A stretch of DNA of 64,000 nucleotides, taken from the NCBI GenBank assembly GCA_023053685.1, contig JALIGW010000040.1, positions 341,001 through 405,000 on the forward strand, given 5' to 3'. The stretch comes from Diadophis punctatus similis (taxonomy: Eukaryota; Chordata; Lepidosauria; Squamata; Dipsadidae). Position numbers and translations under genes: made by a program. Shown one piece after another: positions 30,466 to 42,547 of the stretch (positions are counted from its first letter, which is position 1; every line of letters starts with the position of its first letter). The notes under the pieces are model-generated. The model worked only from the letters and a program-made list of their open reading frames with translations, was not told where the DNA came from and did not search any database.

Positions 30466-33400
30466 TTAATAAGCTATTTGAGTTGTTTTAATCTGATACT
30501 TTTTTTGAATATATTCAGTCCACCTACTCCATTCCAATATATATCTTTCATTTGAGTGGTCCTTTAAATATGATGAAATCTTGGCCATTTCCACCAAATG
30601 TGTCATTTTCAATGTCCATTCTTCAATTGTAGGTATGTCTTCTTTTTTTCCAATATTGTGCCACCAATAATCTGGCAGCAGATATACAGTTCAAAACCAA
30701 CTTAGTCTCTATAACAGAGCAATCCATTATTATACCCAACAAGAAAAATTGTAGTGTGAACTTGATCTTTTTCTTTAAAATATTTTGTATAATCCACCAA
30801 ATTTTTATCCAAAATGCCTTGATCTTTTTACAAGTCCACCATATATGAAAATATGTAGCATCATCACATTCGCATCTCCAATATTTAGAATCTAGATTTG
30901 GGTACATACAAGCTAGTTTTTTTGGGTCTAGATGACATCTATAAAGCATTTTATAAAAATTTTCTCTCAAATTTTATGCCTGTGTAAATTTAACATTTCT
31001 AACCCATATCGTTTCCCATGTATCCATCATTATAGGTTCACCAATATTCTGAGCCCATTTTATCATGCAATCCTTAACTAATTCTGTTTCTGAATCTAAT
31101 TCCAATAATATATTATATAATCTCTTTATATGCATTGGGCCCTTATCTTTTATTTGTACAACCAAATTATCCTCTTGTTTCAAAATACCAATTTTTTGAT
31201 CATCTCTCCATCTAGCCTGTAATTGTATATATTGAAACCATGTTCTGATTATACCTTCTTCTCTTAATTTCTCAAACGATTTTAATTGATATAAAGTTCC
31301 CTCTTCCAAAAGAAGTTCTTTATATGTAATTTTATCAAATTTTTGTTCCACATTTATATTTTCTATCGCGTGTCTGGGTACTGTCCATAAAGGTAACTTA
31401 TCATTTAATTTAGATTGATGCTTTTTCCAGACACGCAATAAAGCATTTCTTAATATATGGCTCTTGAAAGCTTTATCTACCTTTTTATCATATACTAAGT
31501 AAGCATGCCACCCAAAAACTAAACCATATCCCTCAATATTTAATACACTCTCTTCCGTTAGATTAATCCAATCCGTAATTGCTGAGAGAACCGCTGCTTC
31601 ATAATACAATTTTAAATTAGGCATTTTTAAACCACCTCTTTCACATATGTCCTGCATAATCTTCTGATTTACCCTTGGCTTCTTCCCCGCCCATATAAAT
31701 TTATTTATACCCTTCTGCCATTCCTTTAAGACTTCATCTTTTTTAAGTATTGGTATCATTTGAAAGAGGAATAGAAATCTTGGAAAAACATTCATTTTAA
31801 CAGCAGCTATCCTACCCAGCAAAGACAATTGTAATTTCTCCCAACTTTCCATATCCTTCTGTATTTTTAACCAAAGTGGTTCATAGTTATGTTGATATAG
31901 TTTTGTATTTGTGGACATAATATAAACCCCTAAATATTTGATCTTTTGAACTATCTCAAAACCTGTTGCCTTTTCTATTTCTATTTCTTTTTGGTTTCTT
32001 GTCACATTTTTAACTATTATTTTTGTTTTAGCTATATTTATTTTAAAACCAGACACTTGTCCATATGAGTTAATTGTATCCATCAGAATTCTAATAGATT
32101 GTAATGGTTGAGTTAAAGTAACAACCAGGTCGTCCGCAAACGCTCGAAGCTTATATTTTTCCTGTTTAATTTTTATTCCTTTTATTGTATCAAGTTCTCT
32201 TATTTTACTAAGTACTATTTCCAAACTCAAAATAAACAACAAAGGAGATAAAGGGCATCCTTGTCTTGTTCCCTTTTCTATATTGAAGGTATCTGTTAGT
32301 CCACCATTGATTATTATTTGTGCCATTTGTTTTTGATATATTGCCCCAATGGATTGTACAAAATAATCTCCCAATTGTAACTTTTCTATTAACTTTAGTA
32401 AAAACCGCCAATTCAATCTATCAAAAGCCTTCTCAGCATCCAAAAATACTAATGCTGCAGAGACCTGGTTATTACTTCTCAAATACTCTAATAAATTAAC
32501 AATTTGTCTAACATTAGTTTTCATTTGTCTACCAGTTAAAAACCCTGTTTGATCGTGATGTATCATCTGTTGCATAACTATCATTAATCTATTCGCTAAA
32601 ATTTTAGTAAAAATTTTGTAATCTATATTTAAAAGTGAGATTGGTCTATAATTTTTAGAATCTGTACAATCTAAACCCTCTTTTGGGATCAGAGAGATGA
32701 AAGATGTCTTCCATGTTGGAGGAACATTACCTCCCTTTTGAATATTATTGAATAATTGTTTAAGTGGTTCCCCCATTTCTTCCTGTAATTTTTTTATAAT
32801 AAACAGCAGTTAGACCATCTGTCCCAGGGGCTTTACCCACTTTTAACTGTTTAATTGCCATTGAGATCTCTTCTGAAGTTATCAATTGATTTAACATATC
32901 CCTCTGCTCTTTAGAGGTTATATAAATATTCTGTTTCTGCAAATAATTATCTATATTCTCTTCTTTAACTTTATCCCCACTGTATAAATCTGAATAAAAT
33001 TCTAAAAAAGATTTTTTAATAGATTCATGTTCATAAACTTCTTTACCCTTATATCTTATTTTTTCAATAGTTCTTGATTTTTGCTTCTTTCTTAAAATAT
33101 AAGCCAACCATCTTCCTGGTTTATTAGCGTTGCTAAAAGTATTAAATTTAGCATATTGTAAATTTGTTGCTATTTGATCTGCCATTAGCATATTAAATTG
33201 ACCCTTTAATAAGTTAATCGTTTCTTTGATTTTTTTTATCTCTTGGATTAGAAATTAAAGCCATTTCCTGTCTCTTAATCTCCTTTTCCAATTCTTTCCT
33301 TTTCTCCCCCTTTTTCCTTCTATATTTATTATTCAAATATATCAAAATACGTCTCATGTAGGCTTTACTTGCATCCCAAACCATTTCCAAAGTCGTGCCC

Positions 33401-34262
33401 TTTTGCATGTTATTAACAAAAAATTCTTTCATTAATTTTTTACACTCCTTCACATTTTCCTCATATCTAAATAAATTCTCATTTAACCTCCATGACCTTC
33501 TAGGTCTGTTTCGATCTTCTAAATCCATCCAAACCGGACTATGATCTGTCAGTACTCTTGAACAAATCTTCATCTTCTTTACCCTAGAAAAAAGATTATT
33601 AGTAATCAAAATAAAATCAATCCTTGAAAAGGATTGATGTCTGTCGGAAAAAAAAGTAAAATCCTTTTCTTCTGTATTTCTTTCCCGCCAAATATCTCTC
33701 AACTCCCAATCCTCCATCAGCTTAAAAAACGGTTTAGGCAATTTTGCTCTTGAAGAGATATTCTGCTTAGGGCCTTTCTTATCTTTTACAACATCTAGTA
33801 CACCATTCCAATCACCAAGAAAGATGCAGGTGCTGTAGTCCCATTGTACCAATTTTGTATGTAAAAGCTCATAAAATTTTTCCTGTTGTTGATTCGGGGC
33901 ATATACACCAATTACCAAAAGTCTCTCTCCCTTAATTAAAAGTTCAACCGCAAGATATCTTCCTTGGTCATCTGCTTCAATTAACTTAACAATCAAATGT
34001 CTCTTCACATATATAACAATTCCATTTTTTTATCCGGTGCTGCTGAAACAAAATGTGTTCCTAATCTTGAATTTATTAAGTATTTTTGATCTTGTGTTCT
34101 AATATGTGTTTCTTGTAGGCAGGTCACATCATTGTTAAATTGTTTAAGATAATGAAAAATTTTCTTTCTTTTCTGTGGTGAATTTAATCCATTGACATTC
34201 CACGTTAAAAATCTACTTCCCATCTGGGAGCTTCTCAAGCGACTGGAACATTGCCTGGACAT
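30466..34262 (-). pseudogene. L1 ORF2 (endonuclease and reverse transcriptase), lightly damaged
   Basis: About 1265 codons, a typical L1 ORF2 length. Endonuclease: FLTWNVNGLN and LQETH (about 34110-34205), GDWNGV (about 33805), RIDFILIT (about 33615) and TDHSPVW (about 33540). RT: QLKVGKAPGTDG (about 32830), LIPKEG and YRPISLLN, motif A DAEKAFD (about 32430), RQGCPLSPLLF (about 32255) and FADDLVV (about 32130). C-terminus: a knuckle at about 30870 where the first cysteine is tyrosine (KYWRC). Breaks: frameshifts at T-runs 34025-34031, 33230-33237, 32789-32795 and 30643-30649, and an in-frame stop at 30974-30976. The protein nicks target DNA and copies L1 RNA onto it. Confidence 0.93.
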
Positions 34263-35465
34263 CTAATTTCTTTATTTCTTTTGGTCTTGTTCCTCCCACT
34301 GCTTGCTTAGTAATTTCTTTAGGTATCAGCTGAGGTTGTTGCTGCGACATTTCTTGTATACGCTTGGTTGTAGCTCTAGTCTGTCTTTGTTCTCTTATCC
34401 GTTCCTCTCCAAATAGATCCACTGTTTGGTCAGCCTGAGTTATAGGTAGTTCACTTTGACCAGCTGTAGATCCTTCTTGCTGTAATTCCTCTCTTTGTAT
34501 TGCTCTCTCTTCCTTTCTCCTCCCTTCTGGAGATCTTGGTGTCCCAGCCTTTAAGATATATGTAAAAAAATCTTTTGCTTTCTGCACCGTGTTCAATCGG
34601 TGTCTTTCTCCTCCATAAATCAATGATATTCCGGCTGGAACCTCCCACCTAAATGGGAGTTGTTGTCTTTTAAGTTCTTCCACTAGGAAGGAAAATTCCT
34701 TTCTAGCTCTCAACATTTTTGGAGGGATTTCTTTCATTGTCATCATTTCCTGTCCTCCCACCTGTAGCTTATTTTGATAAGTTGCTTGTAGAATGTCATT
34801 TTGCAATGTTCTATTGTTAAAATATATTACAATATCTCTTGGAAGATTTCTCATTCTAGCCACACGAGAATTCACTCGATATATCTTATCAATTTGCCAC
34901 ACCAACTCTTCTTTTCTCATGCCCATAGCTTGGGCAAGGGCCTCTACCATCAAATCTCTCAGATTTTCTTGTTTCTCCTCCTTCACCCCCGCACTCTGAT
35001 CGCAAATTCCATATTCCTGTAATGAATTAATGTGATTTCATCTGCATCTCTTTCTCTTTTCTCCTGAACATCTTGTATTTCCCCTCTCAGGTCTGCAGTA
35101 ATTTCTCTAATTTGATCAATTTGTTGTTCCAGATATTCCACATTATTTGCCAAACCTTTAAGTGCTATCAAAATATCTGTTCTGATTTCACTATTGCCAA
35201 TTTCTATTTTTTTCTCAATTTTCTCAGAAACATCTTGTATTTTGTCGTTAATCATATCATTAATTTTTTCATTAGCTTCATCAATTTTCTTATTAAAGTT
35301 TTTAGTCATTTCAACTTGCATAGCTTTAAGACTGTCTTGTATCATCGCCAGAGTTAGAGGTTGTGGTTGTACTGAGAGAGATTGCAGTTTAGAAGGGAGA
35401 GTGGGTGAACTCTCAGCACTTCCAGCCCCTTTAGAAGGAACTGTCTTCACAGATTTAGAAGCCAT
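34213..35465 (-). pseudogene. L1 ORF1 (coiled coil, RRM, C-terminal domain), one frameshift
   Basis: The first 160 codons (35465-34983) give a Ser/Pro-rich N-terminus then a long coiled coil with heptad-like Ile/Leu/Glu/Lys spacing and a LEQQIDQIRE stretch, ending at the start of the RRM-like domain (NMEFAIRVRG). The frame then shifts at a run of five C on the plus strand (34986-34990), and the second part (34986-34213) carries the rest of the RRM (ENLRDLM) and the C-terminal domain. In L1s this protein forms trimers that bind the element RNA and act as a chaperone. One missing base in the homopolymer explains the break. No other damage is visible. Confidence 0.9.
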
Positions 35466-36107
35466 TTAGATTTAGTTAAATCTTAATAATATTCCAACTT
35501 ATATTAGTCTTCTTGCCAAAAAGAAGAATCTCCAAATCACAATATCAGTTCAAAATCAGCTCAAACAGGCTCTTTTCTGCAAGCCTGTCAGTAAAATGAA
35601 ACTTTCTCTCTTCTCACTTTCACTTTTCCACACCCATTCAAGCTTTTGTCACCATTTTAAAACTTGCTACTTTGTAACTTTTATAATAAGAGGCAATAAG
35701 AGTTAAGTGGTGGTTACTTGCCCAGTTTGTCTCTTGGCTTTTCCTGCTGCAAATTTTCTGTCATTTGAAATCAATCTTTTAAAGCAGTGCTGGACGCGAT
35801 TGTCTTGCTCTGCTAAAAAAAAAAAGCGGAGATGTCCCAAGTCCGGAGCTCAGCAGCTTCCCAGGGAGCCCTCACCCTTCGCGCCCCAGGAATCCTCCTA
35901 GGGCACTTGGGGGGCTCTACCTGTGTCCGCCGACTCTTCACCCTTTCCTTTGCCCGGGAAGGGGGTTTCCAGCTGCCAGTCAGCTGTTTTTCGGCTTTCT
36001 GGCGGCTTTACGGAACAGGGGACCGGCGCCCCGAGAAAGGAGCGTCTTTCGGCGACCGCGGAGCCAACCAGAAGTCAATCTCTACTTTGTTTTTCAGGTT
36101 AGGTACG

Positions 36108-36749
36108 ATAATTTTATAATCTGCTGTGTAGCATCCTTAGTACCTCAAAATGCAATTTGACAACTCCTGGAGGTTTAAACTCATGGAAACCTTCTCTGAT
36201 CATACTTCTCAAGCTTGAGGCCTTACTTATGTACACACTCAATTTCTACAGCTGCCCTTCTGAGTCTAGTTGACTCTTGGATCAATGAGAGGGGTCTCCA
36301 AACATCTGGGAGTTGAAATCCACAAGTCTTAAAGTTGCCAGGTTTGGAGACCCCTGATCTAGTATACTCTTCCCAGATATTCTGCTGTTTAGGATGAAAT
36401 ACATTTCTTGGGGGGGGGAGTTTAGTAGCTCTGCTTGCTTTCCAGTTACATCTTGCTAGCTTCACTGGTAGACTTCCCCAGCTCCTCTCATTGTGAATAA
36501 TTCAAAGTTGCCCTTTTGCTTCTTTTTAGCATTCTTTGCCTACCTAAGCTCATTCTGGGCTTGCATCTGATGCCAGGTCTCTCTAAGTCGCCTGACTTTT
36601 TTCTGTCTCCTTGGAGTATTTTTCAGACAGCCAGAGAGCTATGTGGGGGCTGCAACAGGTTTTTCTGCTCCTTGTCATTCTCCAGTTTGAACTGGGCCTA
36701 ATTGTGTCTTGTCTTCAGCTCCTTTTCCACTTAGGTTCTCTTTCCATAG
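36108..36749. other. Mostly unassigned, with one palindromic hAT copy
   Basis: 36291-36354 holds a short copy of the palindromic hAT family (GGGGTCTCCAAAC to GTTTGGAGACCCCTG, arms with CACAAGTCTTAAAGTTGCC). No coding motif in the rest. Confidence 0.6.
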
Positions 36750-36798
36750 AATTAGAATAGAATAGAACAGAACAGAACAGAACAGAATAGAATAAAAT
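36750..36798. repeat. (AGAAT)n/(AGAAC)n microsatellite adjoining a CR1 3' end
   Basis: About nine pentanucleotide units (AGAATAGAAC variants) run directly into the CR1 tail at 36799. Confidence 0.95.
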
Positions 36799-36906
36799 AA
36801 CAGAGTTGGAAGGGACTTTGTAGGTCATCTAGTCCAACCCCCGCCCATTTCTATACCATTTCTGACAGATGGCAGTCCAGTCTCTTCTTGAAAGCTTCCA
36901 GTGATT
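36799..36906 (-). mobile_element. CR1 3' end fragment
   Basis: ACAGAGTTGGAAGGGAC, GTCATCTAGTCCAACCC and GACAGATGGCAGTCCAGTC in reverse complement orientation. Confidence 0.88.
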
Positions 36907-37689
36907 TTCTATGTAACATTACTCTGAATTTGATAAAACCCACTTCTTTTAAATAGAAAAACATATGAATAAAATGAAAAACTCTGGCATAACCTTGAGA
37001 CCAAGTGTGGAGCATCAGAATCCCAGGTTCCAATCAGCCATAGAAAGCGACTAGATGACTTAGTCCAACTTACCTCAGAGGTGATATTGTGGGGAAAAGT
37101 GGAGGGGGTCTCAAGGGAGGAGACACTTGGAACTCCTAGATGAAAATCTGGGAAGCAGCATTAATACATCAATAGAGAATAACTTCATCCTAAGGCTGCA
37201 GCTGCTTAGGTCTTATTTATTTATTTATTAAATTTGTATCCTGTCCGTCTCACTACTAAGCAATGTTGAGCAGTCATCCTTCATAGCTCTTCCATGGCCT
37301 TGCTTGGGCCAAACACGCTCCTGCGGTCTTCAAGAGATTGCTCATCCCCATCATTTAGATGATGGCCCAAGAAACCAAATGTCTCTTGTCAACATCACTG
37401 TTTCTAATCAGTCATCTGTCACTGTTCCTCTCTCTCTCTGCTCAGGCCTTTACCACATAGCAGGAGCAGAGAGGAAAACACCACCTGAGCCTCCAGCTTT
37501 TTGCCTTTCCTTCCTGGATCATTTTAATAATGAGAGTTATAAAGCTCTTGCCAATATTACTTTCCCACAACAGTTTAGCAGGAAAGGGTAATTACTAGTG
37601 GTCTTGATAAATCTTGGAAGTAATTCTGTCACATTCTTAATGTGTGCTTCATGCAGACACTACAAATCACAACCAGATAACTTCATATA
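36907..37689. other. Unassigned sequence
   Basis: A (TTAT)n-like patch sits at 37212-37230. No recognisable frame or terminus otherwise. Confidence 0.35.
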
Positions 37690-38045
37690 GAAACATAGAA
37701 TCATAAGGTTGGTAAGGGACTTTGGAGGTCTTCCAGTCCAACCCCCTGCCCAAGGCAGGAAATACATCACCCTGGACAAGTGAATGTTCAATATTTTCTT
37801 GAAAACCTCCAGCAATGGAGCACCCACACCTCTGGGAGGCAAACTGTCCATTGATTAATTGCTCTCTCATTGTCAGGAAATTTTTCCTTATAGATCTCCC
37901 TCTGAGGAGCTTCCATCACTGCATTTTGTCCTGCCCTCAGGGGCTTTGGAGAATAAACCAATCCCCTCTTCTTTGTGACAGTTCTTCAAGTATTAGGAGA
38001 TGTTATCAAGTCTCCCCTAATCCTTCTCTTTGACTTGGCCTAAGT
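37690..38045 (-). mobile_element. CR1 LINE 3' fragment
   Basis: Reverse complement of the CR1 3' coding end and UTR: GGTAAGGGACTTTGGAGGTC, CCAGTCCAACCCCCTGCCC, CTCTCTCATTGTCAGGAAAT. Broken frames. Confidence 0.88.
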
Positions 38046-38588
38046 TTGTTTCTTTGCTCCTAGTAGAAACTTAGTGTTCTGACCAAGGCTTCCTGAGACA
38101 GTAACAATCACACGCTTAGTTCCAAAACCCTCTTTTTATTTCAATGGCTGTGAATTATGTTCATTCATTGTTCGTAATGAGTCCCAAGCAGTTTGTAAAT
38201 AGTCCAACAGAAGTCTGCCACAATCTTTCAGGATAAGGCTGCTAAGCACCCAACTTTATCTTCCTTGACACGCTGCCAAAGACTTAATTGCCAATTATCT
38301 TGGCAAGAGCACAAAGTCAAGAGGGAGCTTCAGAGTTTAAACTGACCAGAACAACAAAGTTGCTTCCTGCAAAGGTTCATGTCCCTTTGCTCCTCCTTTA
38401 TGTCTTATAGGAGGGGCCAATCATCTCCAAGCCTTACTCCCAAGTTGCCCTTTTTGTCTTAACTGTTCTTGACGTCTGGCAGCTCTGCGCATGCATGCAC
38501 TGGGAATAGGCTCTCCCTGTTCCTCTGCCTCACTGATGTCAGCCTCTGGAGGGTCCGGAGTCAGCACAGAACTCCCAGATGGCCCTGG

Positions 38589-38999
38589 TGTCAGGCCGAA
38601 GCTATTTTAATTGGGATCTTAGGCCTGCAACACTTTATACTATTCTACTACGTATTTTGTATTGTGGGAGAATGGGAGGGGGGATTGTTTGAAGTTGCTG
38701 GCATGCAGCCATAACAAATTCTTTCTAGAAAGCCAATCCTTTGTCTCTGCACCTCTGCACCTGCACGGAAGGAGATGGGTGGACTCTGCCAGCATGGCAA
38801 TTGAAGATTGGACAACGTGATGGATTTGTGGGTGTGGGGGCAAGGGCTTGAACTTTCAACTGGGTGGCAAAACCCGGAGGACTTCAGATTCGGGTTTCAC
38901 CCAGATGTACCAATATGGCTTTGTTAATAAATTGGAACTTTGAGGAATACTTTGCCTTGGATTCTGATTTAGTTTTGGATGCTATTTGGAACCCTGACA
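38589..38999 (+). repeat. Gypsy-B 5' LTR
   Basis: TGTCAGGCCGAAGC to AACCCTGACA, 411 bp. An AATAAA-like TTAATAAATTGG lies near 38930. The base after the LTR starts TTAATCCGAATCTCC, without the TGG of a usual tRNA primer site. Confidence 0.93.
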
Positions 39000-40480
39000 T
39001 TAATCCGAATCTCCTTTAAAAAACAACCCAGCTACCCTGAAGCTTTGGGGCGCTGTTCGGGGTCCTGAGTTCCTGAAAACACAGGAAAGGTGGGCCGGAA
39101 CAGGAGATGGCAGGCACTTGGCTGAGATGCGTGCAGCCGGCATCCAACGGTCTGGACCCAGCCGAAAGACTACCCCAGAGGGAACTGGCTGCCTGGAGAG
39201 AGGCTTGGCACTTGTCCTCCCTGAGTAAGTCGACCCTGCCCCGGGTCCTGGGGACAGCATTGCCTGGGAGCATGGGGACCCTTCTGACCATGCACGGGGG
39301 AAGCCACAGCGTTGGTGTGCAATTCCAACCGATAGATTCGGCAGTGGCCAGCAGGGTTCAGGCTGTGAGCTATGGTTGGTTTGATTCGCCGTGGGTTGGG
39401 ACGCCGCAATCACCCCCCCTGCCAGATTCCGGATTGTGCAAACGGAATAGTCCGGGGACCCGCGGCTGGGGAAACCTCCTCAGGGGCAGTGCTGCATGGC
39501 CGGCACCATGTTCAGAGAACATGGAGGAACGCTGGGCAGAGGGGGTTACCCCTTGCGGGCTTTCCTTTGCCCTCCTCCACTGCAACTGCTGGAAGCTGCA
39601 ATTCCAGAGTGGAGTAATGGAATGGCTGGAGTTTGGTTAGCCCCAACTGTGGCTTTTGCCCCCCAGCTGCTACCATCGCCGTTTCAGGTGGGACCAGTAA
39701 GGCACACATGGGTTGGCGAAGAAGTCAGTTCCCCACCGGTCTCCATGCCCGGGACGCGTGACCTCCCCATCGGCAAGCCATGCCCTGTCAACCATGGCGC
39801 CGCCTCGGTCAGGGGGTTCCTGGGTGACCGTGGGGCTACCCTGCATGACTGATGGCTGGCCAGGAAGAAAACGAGAGGGACCCTGGCCTAGGGGGTAAGG
39901 GCAAGGCCGATCCGGAAGGGCCAGAATCGGTAGCTGAACCTCCCCCTTTCCCCCTCGCTACCACGACCGCGCTGAGCTCGCAGAAGAAGGCATGGGTCAG
40001 AGAGAACTCCCCACTTTCTCCCAAAGAGAGCCCTCCTCCGACCGAGGGGCATGAAGGAGAGGAGGATCTCCCCCTTCATTGGACAATGTTTCTTCCATCC
40101 CAGCTAGGGAGAAAGGGGCTAGAGGCCACCAGCCTCGGCGTAACAAGTCGCGGCTTAACGGATTAAAACTCCCACAGAGAAAAGTGCTGGAAGGAAAGTC
40201 CCTCCAGTTAAAAGAGACCTCTCTAGCAGCTTCAAAGCAGAGCACCTCCTCTCAATAGGGCAAGGCCAGAGACAGCACGAGAGATGGGAGGAGGGAAAAT
40301 TCATCAGGCAGGTTGCAGAGGCTCCACCCCAGACCCCAAAGGGAGAGGGGAATCCAGCCAGAAATGACAAACCCATCCAGGTCAAAGACGGTGGGGCAGA
40401 GGATGCCCAGTGATAAGTGAAGCCATCCACCCCTTTGCCATCAAAGCCAAACTGATAGTGCCTGAGACAGGGAAGAAGGA
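39000..40480 (+). pseudogene. Gypsy-B leader and gag region, decayed
   Basis: Position between the 5' LTR and the protease implies gag. Only short open stretches survive (for example 39107-39640 and 39852-40166), and I see no CCHC knuckle. Gag would form the virus-like particle. Assigned by position, not by motif. Confidence 0.5.
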
Positions 40481-40483
40481 GAT

Positions 40484-41707
40484 GTAGATGCAATCATGGA
40501 CACAGGTTGCTCGTGATGCTTAATTAGCAAGTCTGTTGTAGAACAGTTGGGGATCCACACTAGGGCCTTGACCAATCACATCCGGTTTCAACAAGTGGAT
40601 GGGATGCTAATTGGGGGGTCCCCCACCCGCATGTCACCAAATTGGTAGAATTGCAAATAGGGCGCCACCATGAGTTCATCAGATTCATTGTCACCCCGAA
40701 AATGCCTGAGACAATCATACTGGGACTTGCGTGGCTAGAAAAGTGGACTCCTACCATAAAGTGGGAAGATGGTTACTGAAAGCTAACCATGGGCCGCTAC
40801 CCCCAAAATTACCAAAGAACTGCCTGAAGGAAGCCAAACACCTCAGGCCAGACCGCCCCCAGCCAGCAGCCCCTGCAGTCAAGGCTAAACTCCCAGGCAT
40901 CCAGCAGGTGCTGATGGAATACAGGGACCTAGAAGGGGTCTTCAGTGAGGAAGATTGCAACTATCTCCCCCCTCACCAACCTATTGACTGCCCAATAGAG
41001 TTTGTGCCAGGGGCAATTCTCCCAAACCAAAGATACACTCAATGACCCCTAAAGAAATGGAGGAGCTAAGGAGATACATCAATGCCAATCTGGAACGGGG
41101 ATTTATCCAGCCGGCAAAATCGTGAGTGGCAGCCCCAGTGCTCTTCAAAGAGAAGAAAGATTGGGGGGGTCAGGCTGTGTGTGGACATCCGGGGATCCAC
41201 GTCGTGTGCGTCCAAAACACGTACCCCCTCCCTCTGATGAAGGACTTATTGAACCAACTAGTCAAAGGCAAGGTGTTCACTAAGCTGGATTTGAGAGAAG
41301 CGTATTACCGCATACGTATCAGGGAGGGAGATGAGTGGAAGACCGCCTTTAACTGCCCTCTGGGGAGCTTCCAATTCAGGGTCATGCCATTTGGACTGCA
41401 AGGGCCCCCCGCAGTCTTTATGCAATTTATAAATGAAGTATTCCACCCGCGTCTGTACAAGGAAGTACTTGTTTATTTGGATGACATTCTCATCTTCAGT
41501 GAGACCCTAGAGGAACACGTGAAACTAGTGCGGCAAGTCCTAGAAAAACTTCTGGGCGCCAAGCTGCACGCAAAACTATCTAAGTGTGAATTCCACAAAA
41601 TCTCACTAGACCACCTGGGGTATCGCATTTCCAGCGAAGGGATAGAGATGGACCCAGGAAAAGTGAAAGCAGTGCTAGATTGGCAACCCCCATGCATCCA
41701 CAAGTAA
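40484..41707 (+). pseudogene. Gypsy-B protease and reverse transcriptase
   Basis: The protease active-site motif MDTGCS is seen at about 40494, followed by a stop. The RT follows from about 41040 (an EMEELRRYI stretch), with a stop near 41122 and a frame slip near 41160. From 41255 it is open: KLDLREAYYRIRIREGDEWK, the FGLQGPP block and the intact catalytic VYLDDILIF box (about 41470). A stop codon ends the open part at 41705-41707. Function in the live family: processing of the polyprotein and copying of the RNA genome. Confidence 0.9.
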
Positions 41708-42388
41708 CTACAAAGTTTCTTGGGCTTTGCAAATTTCTACTGACAATGCATCACAGCTTTTGCAGAGGTGGTGCTGCCATTGACCAAACTGCTAAAGACA
41801 GGCCCATCACCAACAAAACCAAAGCCTAACCAGCCTATTGGGTGGTCGATGGAATGCCAAAAAGCATTCGAAAAGCTGAAGCGGCTCTTTGCCCAAGAGC
41901 CAATTCTGCAACATCCCGACCCAGAACAGCAATTCATAATTCATTCTGATGCCAGCAACGTAACCATAGCAGTGGTGCTATTGCAGAAAAACAAAGAGGG
42001 CCAACTCCTGCCATGCGCTTACGTTTCAAAGAAGCTCATGACCACCGAAAGGAGGTGGGCCATTTGCGAGAAAGAAGCCTATGCAGTTCATTGGGCATTG
42101 CTTACCGGGAGACAATTCCTAGAAGTGGGTAAAGTGCCATTCAAGGTATGGACAGATCATAAAAACCTCGAAGCCCTGAAAAGCCCCAGGAAGCTGTCAC
42201 CAAAACAAGTCCGCTGGGCGCAATACTTCAGAAGATTTAAATTCGAGCTGAAACACATCCCGGCTGGGAAGAACTTACTGGCAGACACTTTGTCCAGAAA
42301 GCCACAGTATGATAGCCAAAAAGAACAGGAGGTGCATGCCCTCATCTCCCCTCAACAGGAGGAAATGGCAGCACAAGTTATTACCTGA
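41708..42388 (+). pseudogene. Gypsy-B RNase H domain
   Basis: Same frame as the RT, separated by stops at 41705 and near 41741. It carries IHSDASN (first catalytic Asp), a CEKEAYAVHWAL stretch (Glu), WTDHKNLEAL (Asp) and a LSRKPQ end, in the usual order of Gypsy RNase H. It removes the RNA strand during reverse transcription. Confidence 0.9.
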
Positions 42389-42547
42389 GGCCAAGCCAGA
42401 TGACCGGGTGCTCCTGGCCAGGACAAATGGACCACAGCGTTGAACGCGGCTCTGCCAAGTGAACCCTGGCTTAATGACAACAAAGAAGTGTTGACCATGA
42501 GGGAAGGCTTGGCCTGGAAGGGATCCAAACTATAAGTACCTGCCAGC

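Larger units (their letters stand above)
30190..36107 (-). mobile_element. Nearly full-length L1 LINE (~5.9 kb)
   Basis: Minus strand. From 5': a ~640-bp 5' UTR (35466-36107) with a GC-rich outer part, ORF1 (34213-35465), a short intergenic segment, ORF2 (34262 down to 30466), a ~275-bp 3' UTR and a poly(A) tail (T-run at 30191). The outer flanks read TAATCTCTGC at left and TAATCTGCTG at right, a possible but imperfect target duplication. Damage is light: single-base frameshifts at homopolymers and one nonsense codon. Confidence 0.9.

Noticed and set aside
36291..36354. 8-bp TSD around the palindromic hAT copy
   Set aside because: Flanks (ATCAATGA and ATCTAGTA) agree at only about five of eight positions, too weak to claim.
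39000..39860. Several overlapping frames of 65-177 codons on both strands
   Set aside because: GC-rich decayed gag of Gypsy-B; none has a motif or exceeds what chance allows.
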